Of a stretch of DNA of 36,935 bases, positions 7,036 through 14,684 are shown in pieces (positions within the stretch are counted from its first letter, which is position 1; each line of letters opens with the position of its first letter). The DNA comes from Cellulomonas triticagri (lineage in GTDB: Bacteria; Actinomycetota; Actinomycetes; Actinomycetales; Cellulomonadaceae), in contig NZ_RFFI01000029.1 in assembly GCF_003696205.1 (NCBI RefSeq), positions 1 to 36,935 of the forward strand. Reading direction: 5' to 3'. The position numbers were made by a program, and so were the translations under genes. The notes beneath the pieces are model-generated. The model was not told the DNA's origin, ran no database searches, and was given only the letters and a program-made list of their open reading frames with translations.

Positions 7036-8372
7036 GCGTCGTAGCGGTCGCGGTTGTCGGCCAGGACCTGGTCGGCGCGGGCGGCGGCGTCCCGCAGCGC
7101 GTCCCGGGGGTCCTTCGTGAGCAGCACGGCCTCGTTCAGCGCGGTGTACAGCTCCCCGATCGCGTCGCCGATGCCCGGCACCGACGGCAGGAACCGCAGG
7201 TCGTCGGCCTGCTCCGCGATGGCCGACTGCGGCCCGAGGGCGGCGAACTCCGCGGAGTCCCGCGCGGACAGCCGTGCCGGTACCTGCCCGCCGACCGCCC
7301 ACGCCGCCGACTGCTGCGACACCCAGCTGACGAAGGTCCGGGCCGCCTCGAGCTGGGCGTCGGTCGTGCCGCGCTGCTTGGTCAGCACGAAGTTGTGCGA
7401 GCCCGCCCAGGCCGCGTCGACCGAGCCGATGCGCGGCAGCCGCCGCACGTCCCACTCCAGGCCGCTGATCTGGTCGAGGGTGTTGACGGACCAGATGCCG
7501 TTCCAGTTGAAGGCCGCCTGCCCGTTCTGCAGGGCGATGATGTCGGCGTCCTGCCCGACGTCGCGGACGCTCCAGCCGGCGTGCACGGCGTCGACCATCC
7601 AGGACAGCGCCTCGACCCCCTCGTCCCGCGCCCAGGCCGTCGTGGCGCCCTCGGCGTCGAACAGGTCGCCGCCGAACTGCCAGATCAGCGACTGCAGCGT
7701 CTGCCCGCCCGTGAACGTGTGCGGGCTCATCCAGTGCCCCGCGACGCCCCGGTCCAGCAGCAGGTCGAGCGCCGCCTCGTAGGACTCCCGGTCCATCGGG
7801 GGGGCGTCCGGGTCCAGCCCCGCGTCCGCCAGCACCCGCGTGTTGAAGAAGAAGCCGAGCGGGTGCACGTCCAGGGGGATGCCGTACCGCTGCCCGTCGT
7901 ACAGGCCCGCGTCCCACACCGGCCCGATGAAGTCGTCCGACGTGAGCGTGAGGTCTTCCGCCACGTCGTCCAGCGGCAGCAGCAGCCCCCGGGCCGCCGA
8001 CGTCGGGAGCGAGTCCAGGTGCTGGATCGCGAGGTGCGGCCCCCGGCCGGAGGTCAGCGCCGCGGGGAGCTTCGCGTGGAAGTCGGCCCACTCCATGGTC
8101 GTCATCCGCACGGCGATCGCCGGGTGCTCGGCGTTGAACCGGTCGACCAGGTCCTGCATCACCGGGCCGTCGCCGCCGGTGAAGCCGTTCCAGAACGTGA
8201 GGTCGACCGTCCCGCCCGCGGACGTCCCGGACGCGGACGGGCCGCCGGACGAGCAGGCGGCGACGGTCGCGCCCAGGCCGACGGCGCCGAGCCCGGCGAG
8301 GAACCCACGCCGGGACATCGCGGTGCGGGAGGCGCCCGGCGGGCGGGCAGGGGTCAGCGTCTTCTGGCTCAC
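7032..8372 (-). CDS. Extracellular sugar-binding lipoprotein (Tat-exported) of the ABC importer
   Basis: 446 residues. The N-terminal region carries a twin-arginine motif (SRRGFLAG, Arg21-Arg22) and then a lipobox with Cys40 (ATVAACSSGG), so it is exported folded and lipid anchored. The mature part is a family 1 solute-binding protein: VDLTFWNGFTGGDGPVMQDL, then FNAEHP, and later AFNWNGIWSV. The GTG at 8372 is chosen because AAGGAG (8378-8383) lies 5 bp upstream. It is the first gene of the operon SBP, permease, permease, GH43, LacI. Expression is likely controlled by the promoter and operators at 8428-8481. The ligand is probably an oligosaccharide released by the GH43 enzyme (inference). 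Confidence 0.93.
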   Translation of the reverse strand: MSQKTLTPARPPGASRTAMSRRGFLAGLGAVGLGATVAACSSGGPSASGTSAGGTVDLTFWNGFTGGDGPVMQDLVDRFNAEHPAIAVRMTTMEWADFHAKLPAALTSGRGPHLAIQHLDSLPTSAARGLLLPLDDVAEDLTLTSDDFIGPVWDAGLYDGQRYGIPLDVHPLGFFFNTRVLADAGLDPDAPPMDRESYEAALDLLLDRGVAGHWMSPHTFTGGQTLQSLIWQFGGDLFDAEGATTAWARDEGVEALSWMVDAVHAGWSVRDVGQDADIIALQNGQAAFNWNGIWSVNTLDQISGLEWDVRRLPRIGSVDAAWAGSHNFVLTKQRGTTDAQLEAARTFVSWVSQQSAAWAVGGQVPARLSARDSAEFAALGPQSAIAEQADDLRFLPSVPGIGDAIGELYTALNEAVLLTKDPRDALRDAAARADQVLADNRDRYDA

Positions 8373-8427
8373 AGTGGCTCCTTCGCCATCAGGTGCCAGG
8401 TGGGCGGCGGCTGAATCGCCACCCGGC

Positions 8428-8480
8428 GTTACAACGGATAACCGTCCTCCCTGTCTAGCGGACGTGTTCCTCCGTTGTAA
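8428..8480. promoter_or_regulatory. Paired LacI-type operators around the sugar operon promoter
   Basis: TTACAACGGA (8429-8438) and its exact reverse complement TCCGTTGTAA (8471-8480) are 32 bp apart. The left site is itself partly palindromic as GTTACAACGGATAAC (8428-8442). The TTACAACG half-site resembles those of many actinobacterial LacI operators. One arm overlaps the -35 and the other the transcription start region, as expected for repression. Assignment to the LacI protein encoded at 3214-4212 is inference. Confidence 0.6.
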
Positions 8481-8481
8481 A
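8452..8481 (-). promoter_or_regulatory. Promoter of the sugar ABC/GH43 operon
   Basis: On the minus strand, TTTACA (8476-8481, -35 like) and TAGACA (8452-8457, -10 like) are separated by 18 bp. Transcription would start near 8445, some 70 bp before the SBP gene. The -35 lies inside one operator arm and the presumed start lies next to the other. Confidence 0.5.
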
Positions 8482-8501
8482 CCCCGATCGTGCGGCGACC
8501 G

Positions 8502-8547
8502 ACGACGACGCCCGCCACGTCCGTGGGACCGTGGCGGGCGTCGTCGT
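8502..8547 (-). terminator. Hairpin terminator after murA
   Basis: An 18 bp perfect stem (8502-8519 with 8530-8547) and a 10-base loop lie 10 bp beyond the murA stop codon. There is no U-tract, which is usual for actinobacterial intrinsic terminators. It separates murA from the sugar operon promoter immediately downstream. Confidence 0.8.
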
Positions 8548-8557
8548 GCGCCGGGTG

Positions 8558-9874
8558 TCAGTCGCGGTCGAACTCGGCGCCGAGCGCCGTGAGCTTCTCC
8601 GTGAAGTTCTCGTAGCCCCGGTCGATCAGGCTGATGCCGCGCACCTGCGAGGTGCCCTTGGCGGTCAGCGCCGCGATGAGGTGGCTGAACCCGCCGCGCA
8701 GGTCCGGCACCTCGATGTCCGCGGCCGCGAGCGGCGTCGGGCCCGAGATGACCGCGGAGTGCGAGAAGTTCCGCTGGCCGAACCGGCAGGGCCGCCCGCC
8801 CAGGCACTCCTTGTAGACCTGGATGGTCGCGCCCATGCCGCGCAGCGCGTCCGTGAACCCGAACCGGTTCTCGTAGACCGTCTCGTGCACGATCGACAGG
8901 CCCTTGGCCTGGGTCAGCGCCACCACGAGGGGCTGCTGCCAGTCGGTCATGAACCCGGGGTGCACGTCCGTCTCCAGCACGATGGACGACAGGTCGCCGC
9001 CCGGGTGGAAGAACCGGATGCCCTCGTCGTCGATCGTGAACTCGCCGCCGACCTTGCGGAACGTGTTGAGGAACGCCGTCATCTCGGGCTGGGTCGCGCC
9101 GCGCACGTAGATGTCGCCGCCGGTGGCCAGCGCGGCGGACGCCCAGGACGCCGCCTCGATGCGGTCCGCCAGCGCGGTGTGCTGGAACCCCACGAGCCGG
9201 TCGACGCCCTCGATGCGGATGACCCGGTCGGTGTCGACCGAGATGATCGCGCCCATCTTCTGCAGGACGTTGATCAGGTCCATGATCTCGGGCTCGATGG
9301 CCGCGTTCGTCAGCTCCGTGATGCCCTCGGCGCGCACGGCCGTCAGCAGCAGCTGCTCGGTCGCGCCGACGCTCGGGTACGGCAGCGTGATCTTGGTGCC
9401 CTGCAGGCGGCGCGGCGCGCGGATGTGGATCCCGTTCTCGCGCTTGTCCACGACGGCGCCGAACTGCCGCAGGATGTCGAGGTGGTAGTTGATCGGCCGG
9501 TCGCCGATCCGGCAGCCGCCCAGGTCGGGGATGAACGCCTCGCCGAGGCGGTGCAGCAGCGGGCCGCAGAACAGGATCGGGATGCGGCTGGACCCGGCGT
9601 GCGCGTCGATGTCGGCGACGTGCGCGGACTCGACGTCCGTCGGGTCGAGGTGCAGGGTGCCGCCCGCGGCGTCCGCGGAGACCCGCACGCCGTGCAGCTC
9701 CAGCAGGCCCGTCACGACGCCGACGTCGCGGATCTGCGGGACGTTGCGCAGCACGCTCGGGGTCTCGCCCAGCAGCGCGGCGACCATGGCCTTCGAGACG
9801 AAGTTCTTCGCCCCGCGGACGGTGATCTCCCCGGAGAGCGGGGTCCCGCCGTGGACGTACAGCAGATCGGTCAT
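8558..9874 (-). CDS. murA: UDP-N-acetylglucosamine 1-carboxyvinyltransferase
   Basis: Catalyses the first committed step of peptidoglycan synthesis, transferring enolpyruvyl from PEP to UDP-GlcNAc in the cytoplasm. 438 residues, normal for the family. MTDLLYVHGGTPLSGEITVR is followed by GAKNFVSK, the substrate-binding Lys-Asn pair of EPSP synthase/MurA folds. The active-site loop reads DLGGCRIGDRP with Cys121 in the position of the catalytic cysteine; some actinobacteria such as mycobacteria have Asp there. ATG 9874 is chosen, with a G-rich stretch just upstream; an in-frame start at 9892 would add six residues. It follows leuD at 167 bp and is ended by the hairpin at 8502-8547. Confidence 0.95.
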   Translation of the reverse strand: MTDLLYVHGGTPLSGEITVRGAKNFVSKAMVAALLGETPSVLRNVPQIRDVGVVTGLLELHGVRVSADAAGGTLHLDPTDVESAHVADIDAHAGSSRIPILFCGPLLHRLGEAFIPDLGGCRIGDRPINYHLDILRQFGAVVDKRENGIHIRAPRRLQGTKITLPYPSVGATEQLLLTAVRAEGITELTNAAIEPEIMDLINVLQKMGAIISVDTDRVIRIEGVDRLVGFQHTALADRIEAASWASAALATGGDIYVRGATQPEMTAFLNTFRKVGGEFTIDDEGIRFFHPGGDLSSIVLETDVHPGFMTDWQQPLVVALTQAKGLSIVHETVYENRFGFTDALRGMGATIQVYKECLGGRPCRFGQRNFSHSAVISGPTPLAAADIEVPDLRGGFSHLIAALTAKGTSQVRGISLIDRGYENFTEKLTALGAEFDRD

Positions 9875-9995
9875 CCCCCCATGGTCGCGCACCGGACGCG
9901 CACCACGCGCACCCGGCCACCCACGACATGGCAGGTCCTACCAAACCTCCACAACTGCGACGCCCTGACCAGCGCGTCCACCCACCCGGGACGCG

Positions 9996-10030
9996 CCGGA
10001 GGGCCCTGCGCGACGCGCGGGGCCCTCCGG
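9996..10030 (-). terminator. Hairpin terminator after leuD
   Basis: An 11 bp perfect stem (9996-10006 with 10020-10030) extends inward by a few further pairs. It begins 12 bp beyond the leuD stop. It separates the leucine genes from murA, although both lie on the same strand. Confidence 0.75.
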
Positions 10031-10041
10031 GTCGTGCGGGC

Positions 10042-10707
10042 TCAGAGGCCGGGGCGCCGACCCAGCGACAGCTCGACCGGCCGGGCGGCCTTGATCTCGA
10101 CCGGCGGCAGGTGCTTGGCGGGCAGCGTCTTCGGGCGCCACGCGTCGCGCCGCTCCTCGAACGCGGTGATCTCGTCCGCGTGCTGCAGGGTCAGGCCGAT
10201 GTCGTCCAGACCCTCCATGAGGCGCCAGCGCGTGTAGTCGTCGATCTGGAACGGCACCACGACGTCGTCGCACGTGACCAGGCGCTCCACGAGGTCGACG
10301 GTCACCTCGGTGCCCGGGTTCGTCTCGAGCACCTTCCAGATGAGCTCGATGTCCTCCTGCGCGAGCTGCGCGGCGACCAGGCCCTGCTTGCCGGAGTTGC
10401 CGCGGAAGATGTCCGCGAACCGGGAGGCGAGGACGGCCTTGAAGCCGTAGTCCTTGAGCGCCCACACGGCGTGCTCGCGGGACGAGCCGGTGCCGAAGTC
10501 GGGGCCCGCGACGAGCACGGAGCCGGACTTGTAGGCGTCCTGGTTGAGCAGGAACTCGGGGTCGTTGCGCCACGCCGCGAACAGCGCGTCCTCGAAGCCC
10601 GTGCGGGTGACGCGCTTGAGGTAGACGGCGGGGATGATCTGGTCGGTGTCGACGTTGCTGCGACGCAGCGGGACCCCGACGCCGGTGTGCTGGGTGAACT
10701 TCTCCAT
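10042..10707 (-). CDS. leuD: 3-isopropylmalate dehydratase small subunit
   Basis: 221 residues, slightly longer than the E. coli protein (about 200). With LeuC it isomerises 2-isopropylmalate to 3-isopropylmalate in leucine synthesis. [20 protein letters not shown] and [11 protein letters not shown] are the LeuD start signature, and [18 protein letters not shown] is the swivel-domain substrate loop. It starts 31 bp after the leuC stop on the same strand, so it is probably co-transcribed with leuC. Confidence 0.96.
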   Translation of the reverse strand: MEKFTQHTGVGVPLRRSNVDTDQIIPAVYLKRVTRTGFEDALFAAWRNDPEFLLNQDAYKSGSVLVAGPDFGTGSSREHAVWALKDYGFKAVLASRFADIFRGNSGKQGLVAAQLAQEDIELIWKVLETNPGTEVTVDLVERLVTCDDVVVPFQIDDYTRWRLMEGLDDIGLTLQHADEITAFEERRDAWRPKTLPAKHLPPVEIKAARPVELSLGRRPGL

Positions 10708-10738
10708 GACGGGTCTCGTTCCTCGGGTCGAAGGGGTG

Positions 10739-12193
10739 TCAGGCCGGCTGCAGGTCGTCGAGCGGCGAGCCGTCGGGCACCGGGACGTCCGGGCCGAGGT
10801 CCGACACCGACGACAGCGTGCCGCGGATGGCGGTCGCGGCGGCGACCAGCGGGGACACCAGGTGCGTGCGGCCGCCCTTGCCCTGCCGGCCCTCGAAGTT
10901 GCGGTTCGACGTCGACGCCGACCGCTCCCCCGGCGCGAGCTGGTCCGGGTTCATGCCGAGGCACATCGAGCAGCCCGCGTTGCGCCACTCCGCGCCGAAG
11001 TCCAGGAAGATCTTGTCCAGGCCCTCGGCCTCGGCCTGCAGGCGCACCCGCGCCGAGGACGGCACCACCAGGACGCGCACCGAGTCGGCCTTGCTCTGGC
11101 CGCGCATGAGCTTGGCCGCGGCCCGCAGGTCCTCGATGCGGCCGTTGGTGCAGGAGCCGATGAACACCGTGTCCACCGCGATCTCGCGCAGCGGCTGCCC
11201 GGCGGTCAGGCCCATGTACTCGATCGCGCGCTCGGCGGCGACGCGCTCGTTGGCGTCCGCGATGTCCTCCGGCACCGGCACGGCGCCGGACAGCGGCAGG
11301 CCCTGGCCCGGGTTGGTGCCCCAGGTGACGAACGGCTCGAGGTCGGCGGCCTCGATGACCACCTCCGTGTCGAACGTCGCGTCGTCGTCCGTGCGCAGCG
11401 TCGACCAGTACGCCACCGCGGCGTCCCAGTCCGCGCCCTCGGGGGCGTGCGGGCGGCCCTTCAGGTAGTCGAACGTCGTCTGGTCGGGGGCGATCATCCC
11501 GGCGCGCGCGCCCGCCTCGATCGACATGTTGCAGATCGTCATCCGCCCCTCCATCGACAGGGAGCGGATGGCCTCGCCGCGGTACTCCAGGACGTAGCCC
11601 TGGCCGCCGCCGGTGCCGATCTTCGCGATGACCGCGAGGATGATGTCCTTCGCCGTCGCGCCGAGCGGCAGCGCGCCGTTGACGGTGATCGCCATGGTCT
11701 TGAACGGGGCCAGCGGGAGCGTCTGGGTGGCGAGCACGTGCTCGACCTCGGACGTGCCGATGCCGAACGCGAGGGCCCCGAACGCGCCGTGGGTGGAGGT
11801 GTGCGAGTCGCCGCAGACGACCGTGAGGCCGGGCATCGTCAGGCCGAGCTGCGGGCCGACCTGGTGCACGATCCCCTGGTCGGCGTCACCGAGCGAGTGC
11901 AGCCGGACGCCGAACTCCTTGGCGTTGTTGCGCAGCGTGTCGATCTGGGTGCGCGACGTCGCGTCCGCGATCGGCAGGTCGATGTCCAGCGTCGGGGTGT
12001 TGTGGTCCTCGGTGGCGAGCGTGAGGTCCGGGCGCCGCACCGGGCGGCCCGCGAGCCGCAGGCCCTCGAACGCCTGGGGGCTGGTGACCTCGTGCACGAG
12101 GTGCAGGTCGATGTAGAGCAGGTCGGGCGCGCCGTCGGCGCCGCGCCGCACGATGTGGTTCTCCCACACCTTCTCCGCCAGTGTGCCGGCCAT
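10739..12193 (-). CDS. leuC: 3-isopropylmalate dehydratase large subunit
   Basis: 484 residues; the aconitase-type catalytic subunit that binds the 4Fe-4S cluster. The cluster cysteines are seen in FIGSCTNGR and [38 protein letters not shown] is the family active-site segment, and [15 protein letters not shown] binds substrate. ATG 12193 is preceded by GGGAGG and GAGAGG. It is the first gene of leuCD, divergent from the IclR-type regulator at 12289 with 95 bp between, as in the NdgR/LtbR arrangement of other actinobacteria. Confidence 0.97.
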   Translation of the reverse strand: MAGTLAEKVWENHIVRRGADGAPDLLYIDLHLVHEVTSPQAFEGLRLAGRPVRRPDLTLATEDHNTPTLDIDLPIADATSRTQIDTLRNNAKEFGVRLHSLGDADQGIVHQVGPQLGLTMPGLTVVCGDSHTSTHGAFGALAFGIGTSEVEHVLATQTLPLAPFKTMAITVNGALPLGATAKDIILAVIAKIGTGGGQGYVLEYRGEAIRSLSMEGRMTICNMSIEAGARAGMIAPDQTTFDYLKGRPHAPEGADWDAAVAYWSTLRTDDDATFDTEVVIEAADLEPFVTWGTNPGQGLPLSGAVPVPEDIADANERVAAERAIEYMGLTAGQPLREIAVDTVFIGSCTNGRIEDLRAAAKLMRGQSKADSVRVLVVPSSARVRLQAEAEGLDKIFLDFGAEWRNAGCSMCLGMNPDQLAPGERSASTSNRNFEGRQGKGGRTHLVSPLVAAATAIRGTLSSVSDLGPDVPVPDGSPLDDLQPA

Positions 12194-12253
12194 GTCGGGT
12201 CCTCTCGTCCTCCCGGTCGGTGGGGGCCGACGCGGGTCGTTCGTCGTGCCGAC

Positions 12254-12282
12254 TTGCGTCTCAGTGTGCGAGACGGCAATAT
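12254..12282 (+). promoter_or_regulatory. Promoter of the ndgR/ltbR-type gene (leaderless)
   Basis: TTGCGT (12254-12259) and CAATAT (12277-12282) are 17 bp apart. The ATG at 12289 follows the -10 by only 6 bp, so transcription would begin at or near the start codon. No SD is visible. Confidence 0.55.
12257..12275. promoter_or_regulatory. Candidate operator in the leuC-ndgR divergent region
   Basis: CGTCTC (12257-12262) and GAGACG (12270-12275) form a perfect inverted repeat with a 7 bp spacer. It sits between the -35 and -10 of the regulator gene and in the promoter zone of leuC on the other strand. One protein bound here could govern both directions. The link to the adjacent IclR-type protein is inference. 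Confidence 0.55.
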
Positions 12283-12288
12283 CGACCT

Positions 12289-13008
12289 ATGGACAACTCT
12301 AGCGGAGTCGGCGTGCTGGACAAGGCCGCCTCGGTCCTCAACGCGCTTGAGGCCGGACCCGCCACGCTCGCGCAGCTGGTCAACGCCACCCATCTTGCCC
12401 GTCCGACGGCCCACCGGCTGGCCGTCGCGCTCGAGCACCACCGCCTGGTGGGTCGTGACATGCAGGGCCGGTTCGTCCTCGGGCCGCGCCTGACCGAGCT
12501 CGCCAGCGCCGCCGGCGAGGACCGCCTCCTCGCGGCCGCGGGACCCGTGCTCGCCGCGCTGCGCGACCACACCGGCGAGAGCGCGCAGCTCTACCGCCGC
12601 CAGGGCGACCAGCGCATCTGCGTCGCCGCCGCCGAGCGGCCCATCGGCCTGCGCGACTCCATCCCCGTCGGCGCGACGCTCGCGATGACGGCCGGGTCCG
12701 CCGCGCAGATCCTGCTCGCCTGGGAGGAGCCTGACCGGCTGCACCGCGGCCTGCAGGGCGCCAAGTTCACCGCGACCATCCTGTCCGGCGTCCGCCGCCG
12801 CGGCTGGGCGCAGTCGGTGTCCGAGCGCGAGGTCGGCGTCGCGTCGGTCTCCGCCCCCGTGCGCGGGCAGTCCGGGCGCGTCGTCGCCGCGGTGTCCATC
12901 TCGGGCCCGGTCGAGCGCCTGAGCCGCCAGCCCGGCCGCCTGCACGCCGCCGCGGTGGCCTCCGCGGCCAACCGCCTCACGGAGGTCCTGCGCCGCACCG
13001 CGGAGTGA
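12289..13008 (+). CDS. ndgR: IclR-family regulator of leucine biosynthesis (NdgR/LtbR type)
   Basis: 239 residues. Residues about 8-60 form the winged helix-turn-helix (GVLDKAASVLNALEAGPATL, then ARPTAHRLAVALEHHRLVGR). The rest is an IclR effector domain (VGATLAMTAGSAAQILLAWE, then VGVASVSAPVRGQSGRVVAA). It is divergent from leuC, the hallmark position of Streptomyces NdgR and Corynebacterium LtbR, which control leuCD and other amino-acid genes. The ATG at 12289 fits a leaderless transcript. A probable self-operator lies in the promoter. The gene name is by similarity and synteny; ltbR would be equally valid. Confidence 0.9.
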   Translation: MDNSSGVGVLDKAASVLNALEAGPATLAQLVNATHLARPTAHRLAVALEHHRLVGRDMQGRFVLGPRLTELASAAGEDRLLAAAGPVLAALRDHTGESAQLYRRQGDQRICVAAAERPIGLRDSIPVGATLAMTAGSAAQILLAWEEPDRLHRGLQGAKFTATILSGVRRRGWAQSVSEREVGVASVSAPVRGQSGRVVAAVSISGPVERLSRQPGRLHAAAVASAANRLTEVLRRTAE

Positions 13009-13013
13009 GTGCG

Positions 13014-13085
13014 CGCGAGGTCGAGGGTTCGCCACGAGGTCGAGGGTTTCAGGCCCTCAGATCCGGGCAGACCCTCGACCTCGCG
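13014..13085 (+). repeat. Two direct copies and one inverted copy of a GAGGTCGAGGGT element
   Basis: CGAGGTCGAGGGT occurs at 13016-13028 and 13035-13047, and its reverse complement at 13071-13083. With flanks, the first copy pairs over 15 bp (13014-13028 with 13071-13085) and the second over 13 bp. Only one 5' arm can pair at a time. The element begins a few bases after the ndgR stop, so it may act as its terminator. Confidence 0.6.
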
Positions 13086-13103
13086 GGAGTCTCGCAGGCA
13101 AGC

Positions 13104-13137
13104 AGAAAGGCCCGCCGCTTCCGCGACGGGCCTTTCT
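13104..13137. terminator. Bidirectional terminator between ndgR and tRNA-Glu
   Basis: A 15 bp stem with one G-T pair (13104-13118 with 13123-13137) and a 4-base loop, with pyrimidine-rich sequence beyond each arm. On the minus strand it starts 4 bp past the end of tRNA-Glu. On the plus strand it could also stop transcripts from ndgR. Confidence 0.8.
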
Positions 13138-13141
13138 TCTG

Positions 13142-13214
13142 TACCCCCAAGGGGATTCGAACCCCTGTTACCGCCGTGAGAGGGCGGCGTCCTAGGCCAC
13201 TAGACGATGGGGGC
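13142..13214 (-). tRNA. tRNA-Glu (anticodon CTC)
   Basis: 73 bases from 13214 down to 13142. The 5' end GCCCCCATCGTCTA is the conserved tRNA-Glu acceptor and D-arm start, the anticodon stem-loop reads CCGCCCTCTCACGGCGG with anticodon CTC, and the T-loop is GGTTCGAATCC. CCA is not encoded. The G1 to U72 wobble closing the acceptor stem is readable. A terminator hairpin follows at once. Confidence 0.95.
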
Positions 13215-13314
13215 CTAGTTGATCTCACCACCGGAGCGGCGCGACCGGAACTACTCTACTGCATCCTGCCTGGCTCTTTCAAATCGCCCTTCCGGGCTAT
13301 TCTTCGGAACCTTG

Positions 13315-13386
13315 CTGGGGTACCTGGACTCGAACCAAGACTAAGAGAATCAGAATCTCTCGTGCTGCCAATTACACCATACCCCA
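13315..13386 (-). tRNA. tRNA-Gln (anticodon CTG)
   Basis: 72 bases from 13386 down to 13315. The acceptor stem TGGGGTA pairs with TACCCCA, with discriminator G. The anticodon arm is GAGATTCTGATTCTC with anticodon CTG, and the T-loop is GGTTCGAGTCC. CCA is not encoded. It lies 100 bp upstream of tRNA-Glu on the same strand. In most actinobacteria this tRNA is first charged with Glu by GluRS and then amidated by GatCAB, and gltX is encoded nearby. Confidence 0.95.
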
Positions 13387-13552
13387 ATGGTATTCAGCGT
13401 CCGCCGGACCGGCCCTCGCCCTCGCGCGCACGACCCCGGTAGGGCCGATCAGGAGGGAGTGGGCCAGCACCCGTGGGCGCCGCACCGGAAGAGAACACTA
13501 CCGGAGCGAGGTCGAACTTCCAAACCGACGTCGTGCGAGAGCACCCGCTCGC

Positions 13553-14674
13553 TCACCGCGCCCGCAGCGCGACGATCGGGGGCTCCCGTACCGTCAGCGC
13601 GGCGGGCAGGAGCGCCGCGAGCGCGTTCGCGACCGCACCGAGCGCACTCGCGACCAGCACCCAGGTCCAGGGGACGCGCAGCGCCGTCCCCAGGGCGAGC
13701 GCACGCCCACCAGCGATGCCGAGACCCACGATCGTCCCCGCCACGCTCCCGGCCAGGCCGACGGCGGCTGCTTCCAGCACCAGCGTCGCGACGACGAACC
13801 GCGACCGGGCTCCGATGGCGCGGTAGAGGCCGAGCAGGCGCCGCTCGGCCAGCACCCGGAAGAAGGTGCCGACCATCACGGCCCCGGCACCGAGGGCCAG
13901 CACGGACCCGGAAGTCACCAGGACCAGGGACGCCACGGACCCCAGGACATCGCCGCGCAGCGTCTGCGCCTCCGGCGTGTACCGCACCAGCACGGCCTCC
14001 TCGCGCCCTGGCGCGAGCACCGCAGCCAGTCGCGGCGCCACGACGTCCGCCCATCCCGCACGCACCCCGACCACGATCTCGCCGCCCGCACCGAGACGTG
14101 GTGACGCACCGTCGCCCATCACGACCACCGCGTCCAGCAGGTCGGGGACGACAGGTGACGCCGTGATCACGCCGTCCACGACCGTCGAACGACCCGCCAC
14201 GGCGGCGTGGCCGAACCGCACGGCGTCGTGCCCACCAGCCACCAGGCCACCGCCCACCAGCAGCGCCCTACTCGGGGCCGATCCCCGTCCCGGCTCGACA
14301 CCCAGCCGGAGGAGTTCGATGTCGCCGTCCAGGGTCCACACGCGCGTCCGTACGGATTCCACGTGGTCGCCCGAGACCGTGGCCTCGTGCCACGAGCCCC
14401 AGGCGAGCCCCGTCACGCCCTCGGTGCTGAGGATCGCGGCCCGCTGCTCGGGTCCGAGCGTCCCGGAGGACGACGCCCGGACCGGTGTCGTCACCTGGAC
14501 GTGGCGCGCCGCCAGGTGGTCGAAGCGCTCCGCGACGTGGGCCTGACGTCCCGCGGCCTCGACGAGCCCGGTGGTCAGCAGCACCGCAGCCACCCCTGCC
14601 GCGGCGCCGTACGCCGTCGCGCGCCCGAGCGCCCGCCGCACCGACAGGACCGTGTGGGCCACGACGTCCCTCAC
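13553..14674 (-). CDS. MacB/FtsX-like ABC transporter permease of the I36 cassette
   Basis: 373 residues from GTG 14674 (VRDVVAHTVLSVRR). The topology is that of MacB/FtsX permeases. One N-terminal membrane segment (AAAGVAAVLLTTGLVEAAG) is followed by about 200 extracytoplasmic residues. Three C-terminal segments then follow: SLVLVTSGSVLALGAGAVMV, LVLEAAAVGLAGSVAGTIVG and VLVASALGAVANALAALLPA. It ends EPPIVALRAR, the usual MacB-type ending. It starts 10 bp after the ATPase stop, with GAGGGG upstream as SD, and is last in a five-gene cassette. Such permeases do not form a pore but couple ATP hydrolysis to work on periplasmic or extracytoplasmic partners. The substrate is unknown. Confidence 0.85.
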   Translation of the reverse strand: MRDVVAHTVLSVRRALGRATAYGAAAGVAAVLLTTGLVEAAGRQAHVAERFDHLAARHVQVTTPVRASSSGTLGPEQRAAILSTEGVTGLAWGSWHEATVSGDHVESVRTRVWTLDGDIELLRLGVEPGRGSAPSRALLVGGGLVAGGHDAVRFGHAAVAGRSTVVDGVITASPVVPDLLDAVVVMGDGASPRLGAGGEIVVGVRAGWADVVAPRLAAVLAPGREEAVLVRYTPEAQTLRGDVLGSVASLVLVTSGSVLALGAGAVMVGTFFRVLAERRLLGLYRAIGARSRFVVATLVLEAAAVGLAGSVAGTIVGLGIAGGRALALGTALRVPWTWVLVASALGAVANALAALLPAALTVREPPIVALRAR

Positions 14675-14684
14675 CGTGGCCCCC

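Noticed and set aside
13142..13386. tRNA genes as a phage or ICE attachment site for the I36/ABC cassette
   Set aside because: The cassette lies on the 5' side of tRNA-Gln, whereas integration normally uses the 3' end. No integrase and no repeated tRNA 3' segment were found.
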